DNA of 64,000 bases from Duncaniella sp. (GCA_029060405.1 JAIDUB010000080.1:55911-119910); one strand, 5' to 3'. Shown: positions 8,466 to 18,699, counted from the first letter of the stretch. The notes: generated by a model not told the origin, from the letters alone. Numbers and translations: made by a program.

Positions 8466-10508
8466 ATGGAAAAGAATTTCAAACGTACTCTCATAACCAC
8501 CGCTCTCCCCTACGCCAACGGCCCCGTGCACATAGGTCACCTCGCCGGTGTATACGTTCCCGCCGATATTTATGCCCGCTACCTGCGCCTTCGCGGCGAC
8601 GACGTGATAATGATAGGCGGCAGCGACGAACACGGTGTACCCATCACACTGCGCGCCCGCAAGGAGGGTATCACCCCTCAGCAGGTCGTTGACCGTTACC
8701 ACAACATCATCAAGGATTCGCTCGAGGAGCTGGGCGTGTCGTTCGACATATATTCGCGCACCACTTCGGCCATTCACCACGACACGGCTTCGGAATTTTT
8801 CCGTCATCTCTACGACAAGGGTGAATTTACCGTGATGACCGAGGAGCAGCCCTACGACGAGACTACGGGCGAATTTCTCGCCGACCGCTATGTGGTGGGC
8901 ACCTGCCCCCGCTGCGGCAACGAAAATGCCTATGGCGACCAGTGCGAGAAGTGCGGCTCGACTCTCTCGGTGAGCGAACTCATCAATCCCCGCTCGGCCA
9001 TGACCGGTCTGCCCGTGAAGATGAAACCCACCACCCACTGGTATCTGCCGCTCGACAAGTGGGAACCCGCCCTGCGCAGCTGGATTCTCGACGGCCACAA
9101 GGAATGGAAGACCAATGTATACGGCCAGTGCAAATCGTGGCTCGACGGAGGCCTTCAGCCCCGTGCCGTGAGCCGCGACCTGAAGTGGGGCGTGCCCGTG
9201 CCCGTGGAGGGTGCCGAAGGCAAGGTGCTCTACGTGTGGTTCGACGCGCCTATCGGCTACATCTCCAATACCAAGGAACTGCTGCCCGACTCGTGGGAAA
9301 AATACTGGAAAGATCCCGAGACCCGCATAATCAACTTCATAGGCAAGGACAATATCGTGTTCCACTGCATCGTGTTCCCCGCCATGCTCATGGCCTACGG
9401 CGACGGATTCCAGTTGCCCGAGAATGTGCCGGCCAATGAGTTTCTCAACCTCGAGGGCGACAAGATTTCGACCTCGCGCAACTGGGCGGTGTGGCTCCAC
9501 GAGTATCTCAAGGAATTTCCCGGCAAGCAGGATGTGCTCCGCTACGTGCTGACAGCCAATGCTCCCGAGACCAAGGATAACGACTTCACATGGGCCGACT
9601 TTCAGGCCCGCAACAATAATGAACTTGTGGCCGTGCTCGGCAACTTCGTGAACCGTGCCGTAGTGCTCACCCACAAGTATTTCGGCGGCATCATACCCGC
9701 TCCCGGAGCCGACACTCCCGCCGAGACAGAGCTGTGGGCTGAAGTTGCCCGACTGAAAGAGGCCGTGAGCGAAAGCCTCGACAACTTCCGCTTCCGCGAG
9801 GCTCTCAAGGAGGCTATGGACATGGCACGCGCCGGCAACAAGTACCTTCAGGACACCGAGCCGTGGAAGGTTGCCAAGACCGACATGGCACGCACCGCCA
9901 CGATTCTCTACAATGCTCTGAACCTCTGCGCCAACCTCGCCATCGTGTTTGAGCCGTTCCTCCCCTTCTCGGCCGACCGTCTGGCCAAGATGGTAGGACT
10001 CAAGCAGATGAGCTGGGAGATACTCGGCGACCGCGCTCTGCTTCAGGCTGCCGAGCCCGTGGCTCCCGCCGAGCTTCTCTTTGACAAGATCGAGGACGAG
10101 GCAGTGGCAGCCCAGCTCAAGAAACTCGCCGACGCCCGCGAGGCCAACAAGATAGCAGCATGGCGTCCCGAGCCTCAGGCCGCCGACGTCGACATCGATA
10201 CATTCGGCCTCTGCGACCTGCGCGTTGGCACGGTAGTGGAATGCGAGAAAGTACCCAAGGCCGACAAGTTGCTGCGCTTCCTCATCGACGACGGTATGGA
10301 GAAACGCACCATCGTATCGGGCATCGCGAAATATTACAACCCCGAGGAGCTCGTGGGTCGTCAGGTGTGCTTCATCGCCAATCTTCCGCCCCGCAAGCTG
10401 CGCGGCATCACCTCTCAGGGCATGATACTCTCGGTGGTGAACTCCGACGGCTCGCTTGTGCTTCTCCAGCCCTCGGCTGAGGTTGCACCCGGCTCCAAGA
10501 TAGGATAA
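8466..10508 (+). CDS. metG: Methionyl-tRNA synthetase
   Basis: Charges tRNA-Met with methionine in the cytoplasm. 680 residues, as for the long dimeric form (E. coli type). The class I signature HIGH is at 22-25 and the second signature is KISTS at 333-337 (a Bacteroidetes variant of KMSKS). A zinc knuckle of four Cys is seen at 147, 150, 160 and 163, and the C-terminal tRNA-binding (EMAP/Trbp111-like) domain begins near residue 575 ([13 protein letters not shown]). The start is set by the promoter at 8388-8419. The opposite strand carries a 697-codon open frame, a codon-bias shadow. Confidence 0.97.
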   Translation: MEKNFKRTLITTALPYANGPVHIGHLAGVYVPADIYARYLRLRGDDVIMIGGSDEHGVPITLRARKEGITPQQVVDRYHNIIKDSLEELGVSFDIYSRTTSAIHHDTASEFFRHLYDKGEFTVMTEEQPYDETTGEFLADRYVVGTCPRCGNENAYGDQCEKCGSTLSVSELINPRSAMTGLPVKMKPTTHWYLPLDKWEPALRSWILDGHKEWKTNVYGQCKSWLDGGLQPRAVSRDLKWGVPVPVEGAEGKVLYVWFDAPIGYISNTKELLPDSWEKYWKDPETRIINFIGKDNIVFHCIVFPAMLMAYGDGFQLPENVPANEFLNLEGDKISTSRNWAVWLHEYLKEFPGKQDVLRYVLTANAPETKDNDFTWADFQARNNNELVAVLGNFVNRAVVLTHKYFGGIIPAPGADTPAETELWAEVARLKEAVSESLDNFRFREALKEAMDMARAGNKYLQDTEPWKVAKTDMARTATILYNALNLCANLAIVFEPFLPFSADRLAKMVGLKQMSWEILGDRALLQAAEPVAPAELLFDKIEDEAVAAQLKKLADAREANKIAAWRPEPQAADVDIDTFGLCDLRVGTVVECEKVPKADKLLRFLIDDGMEKRTIVSGIAKYYNPEELVGRQVCFIANLPPRKLRGITSQGMILSVVNSDGSLVLLQPSAEVAPGSKIG

Positions 10509-10537
10509 CACTTCCACCATCATAACACTCTCTCGCC

Positions 10538-11569
10538 ATGGCAGCGCAACCACGCATCCTCATCATCTACACCGGAGGCACAATCGGGATGATCGAAAAT
10601 CCCGAGACGAAAGCCCTGCAGCCGTTTGATTTCAGCCATCTGATCGACAATGTGCCCAAAATCAAGATGCTCGACTTCCGTATCGACAACATACAGTTCG
10701 TCCCCATCGACTCAAGTGACATGGATGAGCACGGCTGGGCGCAGATTGCCACGGCCATACGCGACAATTACGACCGCTACGACGGATTCGTGGTGCTTCA
10801 CGGCACCGACACCATGGCCTACACCGCTTCGGCGCTGTCGTTCATGCTCGGCAACCTCCACAAGCCGGTAATCATCACAGGCTCGCAGCTTCCCATAGGC
10901 GAGGTGCGCACCGACGGCGAGGAAAATCTCATCACCGCGCTCCAGATCGCCGCCGCCCGCAACTGCGCCGGCGAACCGATGGTGCAGGAGGTGGCGATAC
11001 TCTTTGAAAACTACCTCTGGCGCGGCAACCGCTCCACCAAGATGAGCGCCGATAATTTCAATGCCTTCAAGAGCAACAATTATCCCCGCCTCGCCCGTAT
11101 AGGTCTGGGCATAAACTACGAGGAGGATCATCTGCTTCGCCACAAGGAGAGGCTGCCGCTCGATGTGCGCACAGTGATGGATCCCGCCGTGATGTTCATA
11201 GAACTCAATCCCGGCATGACTCCCGCCACGCTGCGTCACCTTCTCGCCACCCCCGGCATAAAAGGAATAGTGCTCCGCACGTTTGGCGCAGGCAACGGCC
11301 CGACGGCCGACTGGTTTCTCGACGAGATACGTGCTGCCGTGGATCGCGGCATCGTGATAGTCAACGTGACCCAGTGCGTCAACGGCGGCGTGCACTCCAA
11401 GCGCTACGTATCGGGCGACCGCCTGCTGTCGGCCGGGGTTATATCAGGACACGACATGACCTCCGAGGCCGCCATCACCAAGCTGATGTATCTCTTCGGA
11501 CTCGGCCTCATCCCCGCCGAAGTCGCCTGCCGCATCGAAGAAAACATCTGCGGCGAAATCACCGTCTGA
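10538..11569 (+). CDS. ansA: Type I L-asparaginase
   Basis: Hydrolyses asparagine to aspartate and ammonia. At 343 residues it has the length of the cytoplasmic type I enzyme and lacks a signal peptide. The nucleophile motif TGGTIG places the catalytic Thr at residue 15, and the second catalytic pair Thr90-Asp91 lies in HGTDTMAYTAS. The ATG lies 29 bases after metG, so read-through from the metG promoter is likely. Two terminator hairpins follow. Specificity for Asn rather than Gln is inferred from family membership. Confidence 0.92.
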   Translation: MAAQPRILIIYTGGTIGMIENPETKALQPFDFSHLIDNVPKIKMLDFRIDNIQFVPIDSSDMDEHGWAQIATAIRDNYDRYDGFVVLHGTDTMAYTASALSFMLGNLHKPVIITGSQLPIGEVRTDGEENLITALQIAAARNCAGEPMVQEVAILFENYLWRGNRSTKMSADNFNAFKSNNYPRLARIGLGINYEEDHLLRHKERLPLDVRTVMDPAVMFIELNPGMTPATLRHLLATPGIKGIVLRTFGAGNGPTADWFLDEIRAAVDRGIVIVNVTQCVNGGVHSKRYVSGDRLLSAGVISGHDMTSEAAITKLMYLFGLGLIPAEVACRIEENICGEITV

Positions 11570-11596
11570 ACCTCGATATCTGATTTCCCCATCAGA

Positions 11597-11656
11597 AAAT
11601 GCTCTCCCGGGAGAGCATTTTTATTGAAAAATGCTCTTTACAAAGAGCATTTTTTG
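11597..11656 (+). terminator. Two tandem terminator hairpins after ansA
   Basis: The first is a continuous palindrome around CTCTCCCGGGAGAG (11597-11622) ending in T5. The second is a perfect 13-bp stem, 11627-11639 with 11642-11654, ending in T6. Both share the core TGCTCT/AGAGCA, so the second looks like a duplicated, diverged copy of the first. Confidence 0.8.
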
Positions 11657-11659
11657 TAT

Positions 11660-11940
11660 ATGAACGACATTGGAAGTGTCAGGGGAACTTTTATCGCAAG
11701 TATGTTAGCTCAAGGATATAAAATCTCCGAGTCGGCCAAAGGCGACTTTCTGATTGACGAGAAATGATTCTTGTACTGATATCTCTCGTGAAAATGAATC
11801 CTATAGGTGACGAGCCTATCGACGATCACATGGGGTGATATATAAGCTACGTCGATTTTGTCAACCAATATAACAAGTACACATGGAAAGCCAATAATGT
11901 AGACAAAGAACGCGCAAAAGCTATGATAGAACAGAACTAA
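11660..11940 (+). pseudogene. Decayed gene remnant
   Basis: Three protein-like pieces are strung together but broken. Frame 1 from ATG 11660 gives 35 residues (MNDIGSVRGTFIASML...) ending at 11767. A second frame, starting at the overlapping ATG 11764, gives MILVLISLVKMNPIG ... DDHMG, a TGA at 11836-11838, then YISYVDFVNQYNKYTWKANN and on to TAA at 11938-11940. The last piece has convincing coding character (aromatic and charged residues, no further stops). One frameshift and one nonsense change would explain the pattern. The parent family is not recognised. Confidence 0.45.
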
Positions 11941-12246
11941 AACTTTTCACATTTTCTTAAAAGCGCCCTGCGACTCCATGCCGCAGGGCGCTGATCTATT
12001 AATGCGGAGTGCTCTCACACTCGCTGGCATCAGCAACTTCGCTTCTCCTGAAAATTACAATTTAGCTCCCCATGGAAACATCGCAAAGCGATGTCCCTAC
12101 AATCGTAATAATCAACGGTTTATAAATTATGGGGCGGGATCGCTGCCCCCGCAGCGACAAAACGTATTTTGTTGATTTACAAGATAATAATTATCGCCCG
12201 CTGACGGGAGAGCAGCGGGCGACAATTATTTCAACGGTTAGAAGTA
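11941..12246. other. Intergenic region with hairpins and a dispersed repeat
   Basis: No gene is seen. It holds an 11-bp perfect hairpin at 11962-11992 (AGCGCCCTGCG / CGCAGGGCGCT) that may end plus-strand transcription. A 17-base match (12074-12090, GGAAACATCGCAAAGCG) recurs in inverted form at 62869-62885. A hairpin, CGCCCGCTG 12195-12203 with CAGCGGGCG 12213-12221, lies just downstream of the minus-strand gene at 12247 and probably terminates it. Confidence 0.55.
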
Positions 12247-15200
12247 TCAGAGAATGACTTTCTTAACCTCGTTGCCCTGACGGCGTATGTAGAGGCCGGG
12301 GGCGGGAGTACCTTTCACGCGTATACCCTGAAGGTTGTAGTACTCAACGGGAGCGTCAGTTACATTCATCTCAACGTCGGCAATACCGCTTGGAGAGCTG
12401 AGTGTATAGCCTGAGAATAATGCGAAGGTCTGATCATCGGCAATATCGGCATCGACCATCAGTATCACCCAACCCTTATCCTGAAGTTCGGCCGGCAGCG
12501 TGAAGGTAGCCGAAGTCCAGCCGGAGTTGTCGAAGGGCAGTTCACCGATAAGCACCGGCTCATCCATTCCGTAGGCCTGTCCGAGCAGACGCATCTTGGC
12601 TGCCGCTATGCCACCCCAATAGTTGAATGTGATCTGAGCATCGTTGATACCGGCAGTGGTGAATTTGGGCAGCGCGACCATAGCTTTGAGATCAGTCTGG
12701 CCGTCGACAGTGTAACCCATCATGGCCAGATCGCCATCGACGGCAAATATCGGCGCGAGTAACGTAGCAGGATTTCCGGGCATCCAGTAGGTGCCGTTAT
12801 ACTCCTCCGAGGGACGCATTATTATCGTGTTGTTCTCGGTAATCTGATTGTCAAGATTGTTTACCCAAGGTAATTTCACGGGGTCACCTATCGAGAAACC
12901 TGTACCTACTATATGGTAGCTGATACCGGCGGGATTGTGGGCCATCACGCCGAGCGTGGTGTAAAACAGTTCGGTATCGGCAGGCATCGTGAGGGTATAT
13001 TCGGTCTTATCCCATCCCACTTCGTTGAGATACACCCACGCACTGTCGTAGTAGTAAACCTCGTAATAGAACGAATCGCCTATAGCGCCGTCTTCCTCGC
13101 CTTCGGTGGGCGGAGTCCACGTGAGAGTGACCGTGAGGTTATCCTCGCTCAGTTCGGCCTTGAAATTGTTGACGATATACGGACGTACCACGCCAGTGTA
13201 TACCAGCGCCGTCTCAGCTTTGCCCACACGGCCGTCGACCGAGCAGGTCACCTTGATATTGTTATAGTTCTGTGCAGTCTCGATTTCCACAGTCTGGAGC
13301 GAGCCGGGAGCACCTGTCACCTGCTTTGAGGCCACGGGTGTGTTCTGGGCTGATGAGCTGCCGGGCACGGTGGATTCCGAAGCGACCTCGGCGGTGATTA
13401 CGGTAGAGGCGTCGAGCATACGTCCATCAGCAGTGGTGAGAGGCATCTTGAACGTCACGGTAGCCGTGAGAGCGCCATCGGCACCGGCAGTCACCTGCAG
13501 ATCGGTAGCACCGGTAGGCACGTCGGCATCGCGGTCGCTCAGGGTGATGTCGATATCCGATACATGGAACGATACCGTCTTGGTTACGGCATGAATACCT
13601 ATGTAATACACACCGGGCTCGGGCACTGCGAAATATTCCTCAAGAATATCGCCGAGCATGTGCAGGCAGTGTGACTCGGGAATGATCACGCGGGTCATGG
13701 CCTCGACGGTGGGAGCCGTACCGATACACACCTCATAAGTGCCGCGGGTATCGCTGTCGTGCACAAGTCCTATCTCCATTTCAAAGCGGTAAGCCTTGGC
13801 GGTATTGTCGAAGTTGACGGGAGGAAGTATGAGCCAGTCATCGCCGTTGTAACCTGAGGCGAATGCGGGGAAGCCCATCTCGTCGGCTTCTATGAAGCGC
13901 CATGTATCGTCGGCACCGCTCTCATATTTGTGACCGTCGATATTGATGGTGGTCATCAGCTCGAAATCCTTGGGCTCGGGGCGGAAATGGATCGGACATT
14001 TCAGCGGCTCGCCGTAAGTGATGAAATTAGACACGGCAGGCTCGGAAGCCTTGGAGTCATATATAGCGGTGATCTCGGCAGTGTAGCTGTTGAACGGCTG
14101 GCCCTCGGGCAGTGTATAGTCGAGCGACGTCTCCGACGTAGTGCCCAGCACTGTGCCATTGAGCGTAACCGAGTAGGTCAAGGCGCTATAATCAACATAT
14201 CCGCCATGCACTGATGCAGCCGGAGCTGTCCATGTCACTTTGGTATCGGTGAGAACGGCATCGGCGGGAGCTACGGGAGTATCGGAGCCGATCCAGCGGT
14301 GAAGCACTGCGGCAGCGCTCTTGAGATTGCCTTTGGAGACTACGAGCGAGAATGTGCGGTTGCCGTTGGCAATATCGGTCAGATCGGCAGTTAATGTCGA
14401 CCCGGCAGCAGCCTTGCCGGTGGAATATTTCACACCGTCGACAAGTATGGTCCAGTCGAGATCGCCGCTCAGCGGTTCACCACCCTGAGTCTTGTCGGGC
14501 ATCGTGCAGCTGAGAGTGCCGCTGAGCATCGCACCGGCGAAATCACAGCTGTTGATCACGGGCATTGCCGGGGCGGCGGCATCGGCATTGGTCTCTGTGG
14601 TGATCAGGAACGCATATATTTCAGCTCCGGCACTCTTGCTCAGCACCTCGGCCTTCTTATCGGCGATATTGAGCGAGACAAGCGATGTGGATACATTATT
14701 GTAAAAGGCATTCCACAATATCGCGTTAAGCGACGGCACATATACCATACCCGTGACCACACCGGTATTAAGGCCTGCAATCTGCGAGGCCACGTCAAAT
14801 ACTTCGGTCTGATTTCCTTCGGCATCGATCTGCACGAGCTTACCCCCGGTGGTGATTCCGTAGAAAAGGTCATCCTGCTCGTTGTAACAGAGCGACACGC
14901 ACACTTGGTCGAAACTTGCACCCGCCACTGATTTTACGTTGGCAAACCCCTCGGCATCGGCCACGGTAAAGGAGAAACCTTCGCCATCGGCATCATAGCC
15001 GTAGCCATATACCTTGTCGTCGAGCGTGCGGTAGGCCGACGTCAGAAGCACCGGGAGCAGACCGCCCGCATCGTCGCTCAGGTCTATGTATTCGTTACTG
15101 AGGATTTCGCCGGTAGCGAGATCAAATTCAGTATAGGCATAGGCCATGAACGCAGTCTCAAACTTAAATCCGTCGAGCGCGCACACTCGTCCGTCGCGAT

Positions 15201-15570
15201 ACCAGCCGGTATACACGGTCCATGAATTTGCCGTGAGATAATCCTGCCACATGAATGTGCCGGAATCGGTCTTGTCAGGGTCGATGCTGTAGAAGCCGTT
15301 TTCCTTGCCTACAAGATTAGTGTTGTTGAGATAACCGAAAATCGTGGCTCCGTCGGCCGCGGCATTCATAGGCGCCGGAAGCATCGGGGCCGGTACACCT
15401 TTCCTGACCGGCACTTCCTTAAACACTTGAGTTCCCTGACTCTGCTCAGTCAGTTTTGACGGCTGCAATTCAGGATGCGTGAACAGCGCGTCGGCCTCGG
15501 GAACTTTTACGCCGGCCGACACCGTCAGTGCGGCAGCTGCAGCCAGCGAAAGAAACAGTTGTTTTTTCAT
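12247..15570 (-). CDS. Large secreted multi-domain (fibronectin III-like) protein with sorting domain
   Basis: A 1107-residue exported protein. Signal peptide MKKQLFLSLAAAAALTVSAG. Residues about 75-330 form a repetitive beta-rich domain (GYLNNTNL..., possible beta-propeller). From about 340 to 920 there are several beta-sandwich modules of fibronectin III character (VTWTAPAAS, LTWTPPTEG), interleaved with a jelly-roll-like segment around 530-690 (WRFIEADEMGFPAFASGYNG). The C-terminal 45 residues (APVEYYNLQGIRVKGTPAPG ... KKVIL) are a type-A sorting domain, so secretion by the type IX route and surface attachment are inferred. Function unknown; adhesion or glycan handling is possible. It is transcribed divergently from the similarly built gene at 15728. 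Confidence 0.8.
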   Translation of the reverse strand: MKKQLFLSLAAAAALTVSAGVKVPEADALFTHPELQPSKLTEQSQGTQVFKEVPVRKGVPAPMLPAPMNAAADGATIFGYLNNTNLVGKENGFYSIDPDKTDSGTFMWQDYLTANSWTVYTGWYRDGRVCALDGFKFETAFMAYAYTEFDLATGEILSNEYIDLSDDAGGLLPVLLTSAYRTLDDKVYGYGYDADGEGFSFTVADAEGFANVKSVAGASFDQVCVSLCYNEQDDLFYGITTGGKLVQIDAEGNQTEVFDVASQIAGLNTGVVTGMVYVPSLNAILWNAFYNNVSTSLVSLNIADKKAEVLSKSAGAEIYAFLITTETNADAAAPAMPVINSCDFAGAMLSGTLSCTMPDKTQGGEPLSGDLDWTILVDGVKYSTGKAAAGSTLTADLTDIANGNRTFSLVVSKGNLKSAAAVLHRWIGSDTPVAPADAVLTDTKVTWTAPAASVHGGYVDYSALTYSVTLNGTVLGTTSETSLDYTLPEGQPFNSYTAEITAIYDSKASEPAVSNFITYGEPLKCPIHFRPEPKDFELMTTINIDGHKYESGADDTWRFIEADEMGFPAFASGYNGDDWLILPPVNFDNTAKAYRFEMEIGLVHDSDTRGTYEVCIGTAPTVEAMTRVIIPESHCLHMLGDILEEYFAVPEPGVYYIGIHAVTKTVSFHVSDIDITLSDRDADVPTGATDLQVTAGADGALTATVTFKMPLTTADGRMLDASTVITAEVASESTVPGSSSAQNTPVASKQVTGAPGSLQTVEIETAQNYNNIKVTCSVDGRVGKAETALVYTGVVRPYIVNNFKAELSEDNLTVTLTWTPPTEGEEDGAIGDSFYYEVYYYDSAWVYLNEVGWDKTEYTLTMPADTELFYTTLGVMAHNPAGISYHIVGTGFSIGDPVKLPWVNNLDNQITENNTIIMRPSEEYNGTYWMPGNPATLLAPIFAVDGDLAMMGYTVDGQTDLKAMVALPKFTTAGINDAQITFNYWGGIAAAKMRLLGQAYGMDEPVLIGELPFDNSGWTSATFTLPAELQDKGWVILMVDADIADDQTFALFSGYTLSSPSGIADVEMNVTDAPVEYYNLQGIRVKGTPAPGLYIRRQGNEVKKVIL

Positions 15571-15624
15571 CAGATTACTATAATTGTGTTTTCACCTCAG
15601 GTGATAAATATCTACTTATTTCCA

Positions 15625-15663
15625 CAAAGTTAGTATAAAATTTATGAATTATCGCTATATTTG
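15625..15663. promoter_or_regulatory. Divergent -7 boxes between the two large secreted genes
   Basis: On the minus strand TAACTTTG (15625-15632 read in reverse) serves the 12247-15570 gene; on the plus strand TATATTTG (15656-15663) serves the 15728 gene. Both match TAnnTTTG. No good -33 elements are seen, so activator-assisted expression is possible. The two boxes face away from each other 23 nt apart. Confidence 0.45.
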
Positions 15664-15727
15664 CGTATCAGATTTACAGGTATAATCTCCAAAACCGCAA
15701 TAATTACATCATACATCCTGATTTATT

Positions 15728-18163
15728 ATGAAGATTTTCCGAGCATTAGTCGTCACTTTGGCGGCACTTGCCGTGCAGAGTGCCGTGGCTTTAAAGCCGG
15801 GCTCACCGTCGGTAAGCATGAGTTTTGTAATAGAAAACAACACCGGTAAGGTAGTGGGGACTCTCACCGCTCCGGTTAAAGACAGCGACTGGCAGGAGCT
15901 GCCTGAAGATACGCGTATCACCGTTACCGTGTCACGTTCATGCTACAGTCTGTCGGAGAGCGACGTTCCGGTAGCCTCGTTCAGCGACCTCGCTCCCGGC
16001 GAGCAGGTGCAGTTTACCGACGACACTGTCCCGGCATGGCAATACGGATATGATTACACCTATACCCCGGTGGCATTCATCGGCTCCGAACGCAATCCAT
16101 ATTCCTACGGAGGCTCGGTTACGCCGGGTCTGCAATTCTCGTTTGCTTACCAGTCATTTAATGTCACACCGGCTGCCGACGGCAAATCGGTTGCCCTCTC
16201 GGCCGTAGTACCTTCCACCCTCAGCAACGGCGAGCCCATGCCCGTGCCGGTCAAGGCAATCGAGTTTTACCGCGACTACACCGGTAATGAACTCGTGGCA
16301 AAGATAGAGAATCCTGAATCGGGATCTACCGTGACCGCCACCGACAACAATCCTCATGAAAATACCACCTCCATCTATATGGTGCGCGCTGTCACCGACT
16401 TCGGCTCGGCACAGACCACCCAACAGTGCTTCGTGGGTTTCGATATACCTTATTCGCCTTATCCCGTAGCCGCTGAATACTATGACGGCGGTATCCGCGT
16501 GTACTGGACCGCACCCGACCGCGGCGCCAACTGGGGAACGATTGACCCGGCTCAGACCGTCTACAATGTATTCCGGTGCTGGGGCAGCGGCCAGAACAAC
16601 CGCGAGCTCATAGCCGAGGGAATAAAGGAGACTGAATATGTCGACTACGGTACAGGTATGGAATTTCCCCGCGCCGTGCGCTACGAGGTGCAGTCAGCCA
16701 ATAATGTAGGCGTGGGCGAATCCAACTACAGTTCCTATGATTATTCCCTTATTATCGGTCCTGACTACGAGCTTCCTTTCGTGGAGACATTTGACGGTGG
16801 GGCTGATAAAATGTGGACGTATACCAACTCATCCAACTACGCACGCATGTATTTGGCCGATGTGGCCGACTACGGCGACGGCACTACCGTACAGCCGCAT
16901 TCGGGGTCAGGTCTGATCTACGTAAACTACTCGGAATACCGCGCTCCGTCAGGCTCCGTCAATACCATGACTTCATATAAAATCAATATGTCGGAAGCCG
17001 CCAACCCCGTGCTGAGCTACTGGTATTACGCAATCCCCGACAATGACGTGTATATCGACCTCAGGCTGTCGACCGACGGTAAGGATTTCACCTCTCTTTC
17101 AAAGATCTTGATAGCACCCGGCACCGAATCCCCGGAGTGGAAGAAACTTATAATCCCTCTCGAGGGCTATGCCGGCAAGGAGACGGTCTACGTGCGTTTT
17201 GCCACCGGTTTCAGCGATCAAGCCTCATCAGCCATTATCGACGATATCGTTATAGCCGACTATCGCAGCGTGGGAACCATCACCGCCGAAAGTAACCCTG
17301 ACATGCGCACCATCACCCTCACGTGGGTCGATCCGGGCAGCGAATATGCACCGTGCACAGGATTTATCGGTTATATGGACGGCGAGAGCGCAGGCAATGT
17401 TACTTCGCCTTGGACAATCGAAGTCCCTGAATATGATACCGCCTACACTTTCAGCATCGAAGCGCTCTACGATGGTGTGAAAGTAGACAGGAGTGAACCT
17501 GTTTCGGCCGAGGTGAAAGCTCCGGAAATTACCGAATTCACCGTCGACGACTATACATTCATAATCGACAAAGAGCAGCTTGCTCCCTCGGTAAAGATCA
17601 AGGCTTATACCGGCAGCAAGGTGATACTCACCATTCCGGGCCATGTATATTATAACGAAATATCCTATGACGTCACCGATATTCTCGACGCCGTATTCCG
17701 CGGAAATGAGAAGTTGGTATCGGTTGTGATTCCCGAGACCTGCACCACCGTGGGCGAGGAGGCATTTGCCGCATGTAACAAACTGATGGGCGTGACCATC
17801 GGTGCCGGCGTGACTGAAATCAAGGCTCGCGCTTTCGCCGGATGCACGGCACTCAATCAAGTGATTTTCATGCCCTCCGTTCCTCCTGTGGTTGCGCCCG
17901 ACGCTTTCGATGGCATCGCTCAGGGATGCAAAGGCACCGCACCTGAAGGCTCGGCCGAGGCCTACGCCGCTACCGAAGGGCTGAGCGGTATCGACTTCGG
18001 AGTGAGCGGTATCACAGAAATCGGTATAGAATCGGCTGCCGAAGCTGAATACTTCGATCTCAGCGGTCGCCGCATTGAAGCCCCCGCACCCGGAAGCTGC
18101 GTCATAGTACGCCTCACCGGTCGCGACGGCTCTATACGCACCGCCAAGGTCATGGTGAAATAA
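15728..18163 (+). CDS. Secreted protein with fibronectin III-like, jelly-roll and BspA-type LRR domains
   Basis: An 811-residue exported protein. Signal peptide MKIFRALVVTLAALAVQSAVA. Beta-sandwich modules run from about 25 to 340 (including YYDGGIRVYWTAPDR, fibronectin III-like). A MAM/cleaved-adhesin-like jelly roll spans about 350-510 (FVETFDGG ... AIIDDIVIADYR), and another fibronectin-like module about 515-600. A short run of BspA-type leucine-rich repeats is seen at about 660-720 (LVSVVIPETCTTVGEEAFAA, then GVTEIKARAFAGCTAL). The C-terminus (AEYFDLSGRRIEAPAPGSCV) is a sorting-domain-like tail. A surface adhesin or matrix-binding protein is the best guess from the domain set; no enzymatic motif is seen. 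Confidence 0.8.
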   Translation: MKIFRALVVTLAALAVQSAVALKPGSPSVSMSFVIENNTGKVVGTLTAPVKDSDWQELPEDTRITVTVSRSCYSLSESDVPVASFSDLAPGEQVQFTDDTVPAWQYGYDYTYTPVAFIGSERNPYSYGGSVTPGLQFSFAYQSFNVTPAADGKSVALSAVVPSTLSNGEPMPVPVKAIEFYRDYTGNELVAKIENPESGSTVTATDNNPHENTTSIYMVRAVTDFGSAQTTQQCFVGFDIPYSPYPVAAEYYDGGIRVYWTAPDRGANWGTIDPAQTVYNVFRCWGSGQNNRELIAEGIKETEYVDYGTGMEFPRAVRYEVQSANNVGVGESNYSSYDYSLIIGPDYELPFVETFDGGADKMWTYTNSSNYARMYLADVADYGDGTTVQPHSGSGLIYVNYSEYRAPSGSVNTMTSYKINMSEAANPVLSYWYYAIPDNDVYIDLRLSTDGKDFTSLSKILIAPGTESPEWKKLIIPLEGYAGKETVYVRFATGFSDQASSAIIDDIVIADYRSVGTITAESNPDMRTITLTWVDPGSEYAPCTGFIGYMDGESAGNVTSPWTIEVPEYDTAYTFSIEALYDGVKVDRSEPVSAEVKAPEITEFTVDDYTFIIDKEQLAPSVKIKAYTGSKVILTIPGHVYYNEISYDVTDILDAVFRGNEKLVSVVIPETCTTVGEEAFAACNKLMGVTIGAGVTEIKARAFAGCTALNQVIFMPSVPPVVAPDAFDGIAQGCKGTAPEGSAEAYAATEGLSGIDFGVSGITEIGIESAAEAEYFDLSGRRIEAPAPGSCVIVRLTGRDGSIRTAKVMVK

Positions 18164-18191
18164 GAAACCTGATTACCCACAAAACAGACGG

Positions 18192-18217
18192 TCGCCGGTT
18201 CCTCCCAGAGCCGGCGA
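18192..18217 (+). terminator. Hairpin after the 15728 gene
   Basis: TCGCCGG (18192-18198) pairs with CCGGCGA (18211-18217), 29 nt after the stop codon. The downstream tract is only moderately T-rich (TTGTGTATTTAAT), so efficiency is uncertain. Confidence 0.5.
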
Positions 18218-18252
18218 TTGTGTATTTAATACATTGAATTATAGCACAGTAG

Positions 18253-18625
18253 GGACGCGATTCATCGCGTCCGCGGTGAAAACATGAAATAAAAAAATGT
18301 ATTCTCCCGCAGCGCATATTTCGTATCATGTATTCGAGACGGACGCGATAAATCGCACAGCTGTCCGGGAAAAATTTTAACAATTGCTCCTAACAAATCA
18401 GTTTTCAATGCGTTAGGAGCGATATTTGTACTCCGACCATTCTCAACCGATATATGCAAATCACAACATACAAGTTACAATTTGCTATTCAATAAACAAA
18501 TCATCCAAATAATAGTCCCTAATCGATAATAAGACATGGGGCAAGTCGATCTTTGATTAGCAAATTGCTACTTGCTCTATTTGTTAAAAAATTCCCCGGA
18601 CGGCTGTGCGATAAATCGCGTCCGT
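18253..18625. repeat. Palindrome array with 43-bp inverted arms
   Basis: This accounts for most of the 557-base gap. A perfect 8-bp hairpin GGACGCGA-TTCA-TCGCGTCC is at 18253-18272. Downstream, two 43-base arms (18339-18381 and 18583-18625) are inverted copies, about 37 of 43 identical, each carrying the core GCGATAAATCGC. The ~200 bases between them are AT-rich and include a 9-bp hairpin (GCTCCTAAC / GTTAGGAGC, 18386-18420). No coding content. MITE-like or an extragenic-palindrome cluster; no transposase is present. Confidence 0.55.
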
Positions 18626-18671
18626 ACATCCTGATTTACAGCTATTAAGCCCTACAGGAATCGTATAATTT

Positions 18672-18699
18672 AACCCCGGATGGATTGTCATCCGGGGTT
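18672..18699 (-). terminator. Terminator-like hairpin of the beta-barrel gene
   Basis: A perfect 11-bp stem AACCCCGGATG (18672-18682) with CATCCGGGGTT (18689-18699), lying 22 nt beyond the stop of the minus-strand gene. The T-tract on the minus strand is weak (TAAATTATA). Confidence 0.55.

Noticed and set aside
8460..10553. 697-codon open frame on the minus strand opposite metG
   Set aside because: It mirrors metG almost exactly and has the His/Val/Gly-rich composition typical of a codon-bias shadow; metG has all class I motifs and a consensus promoter.
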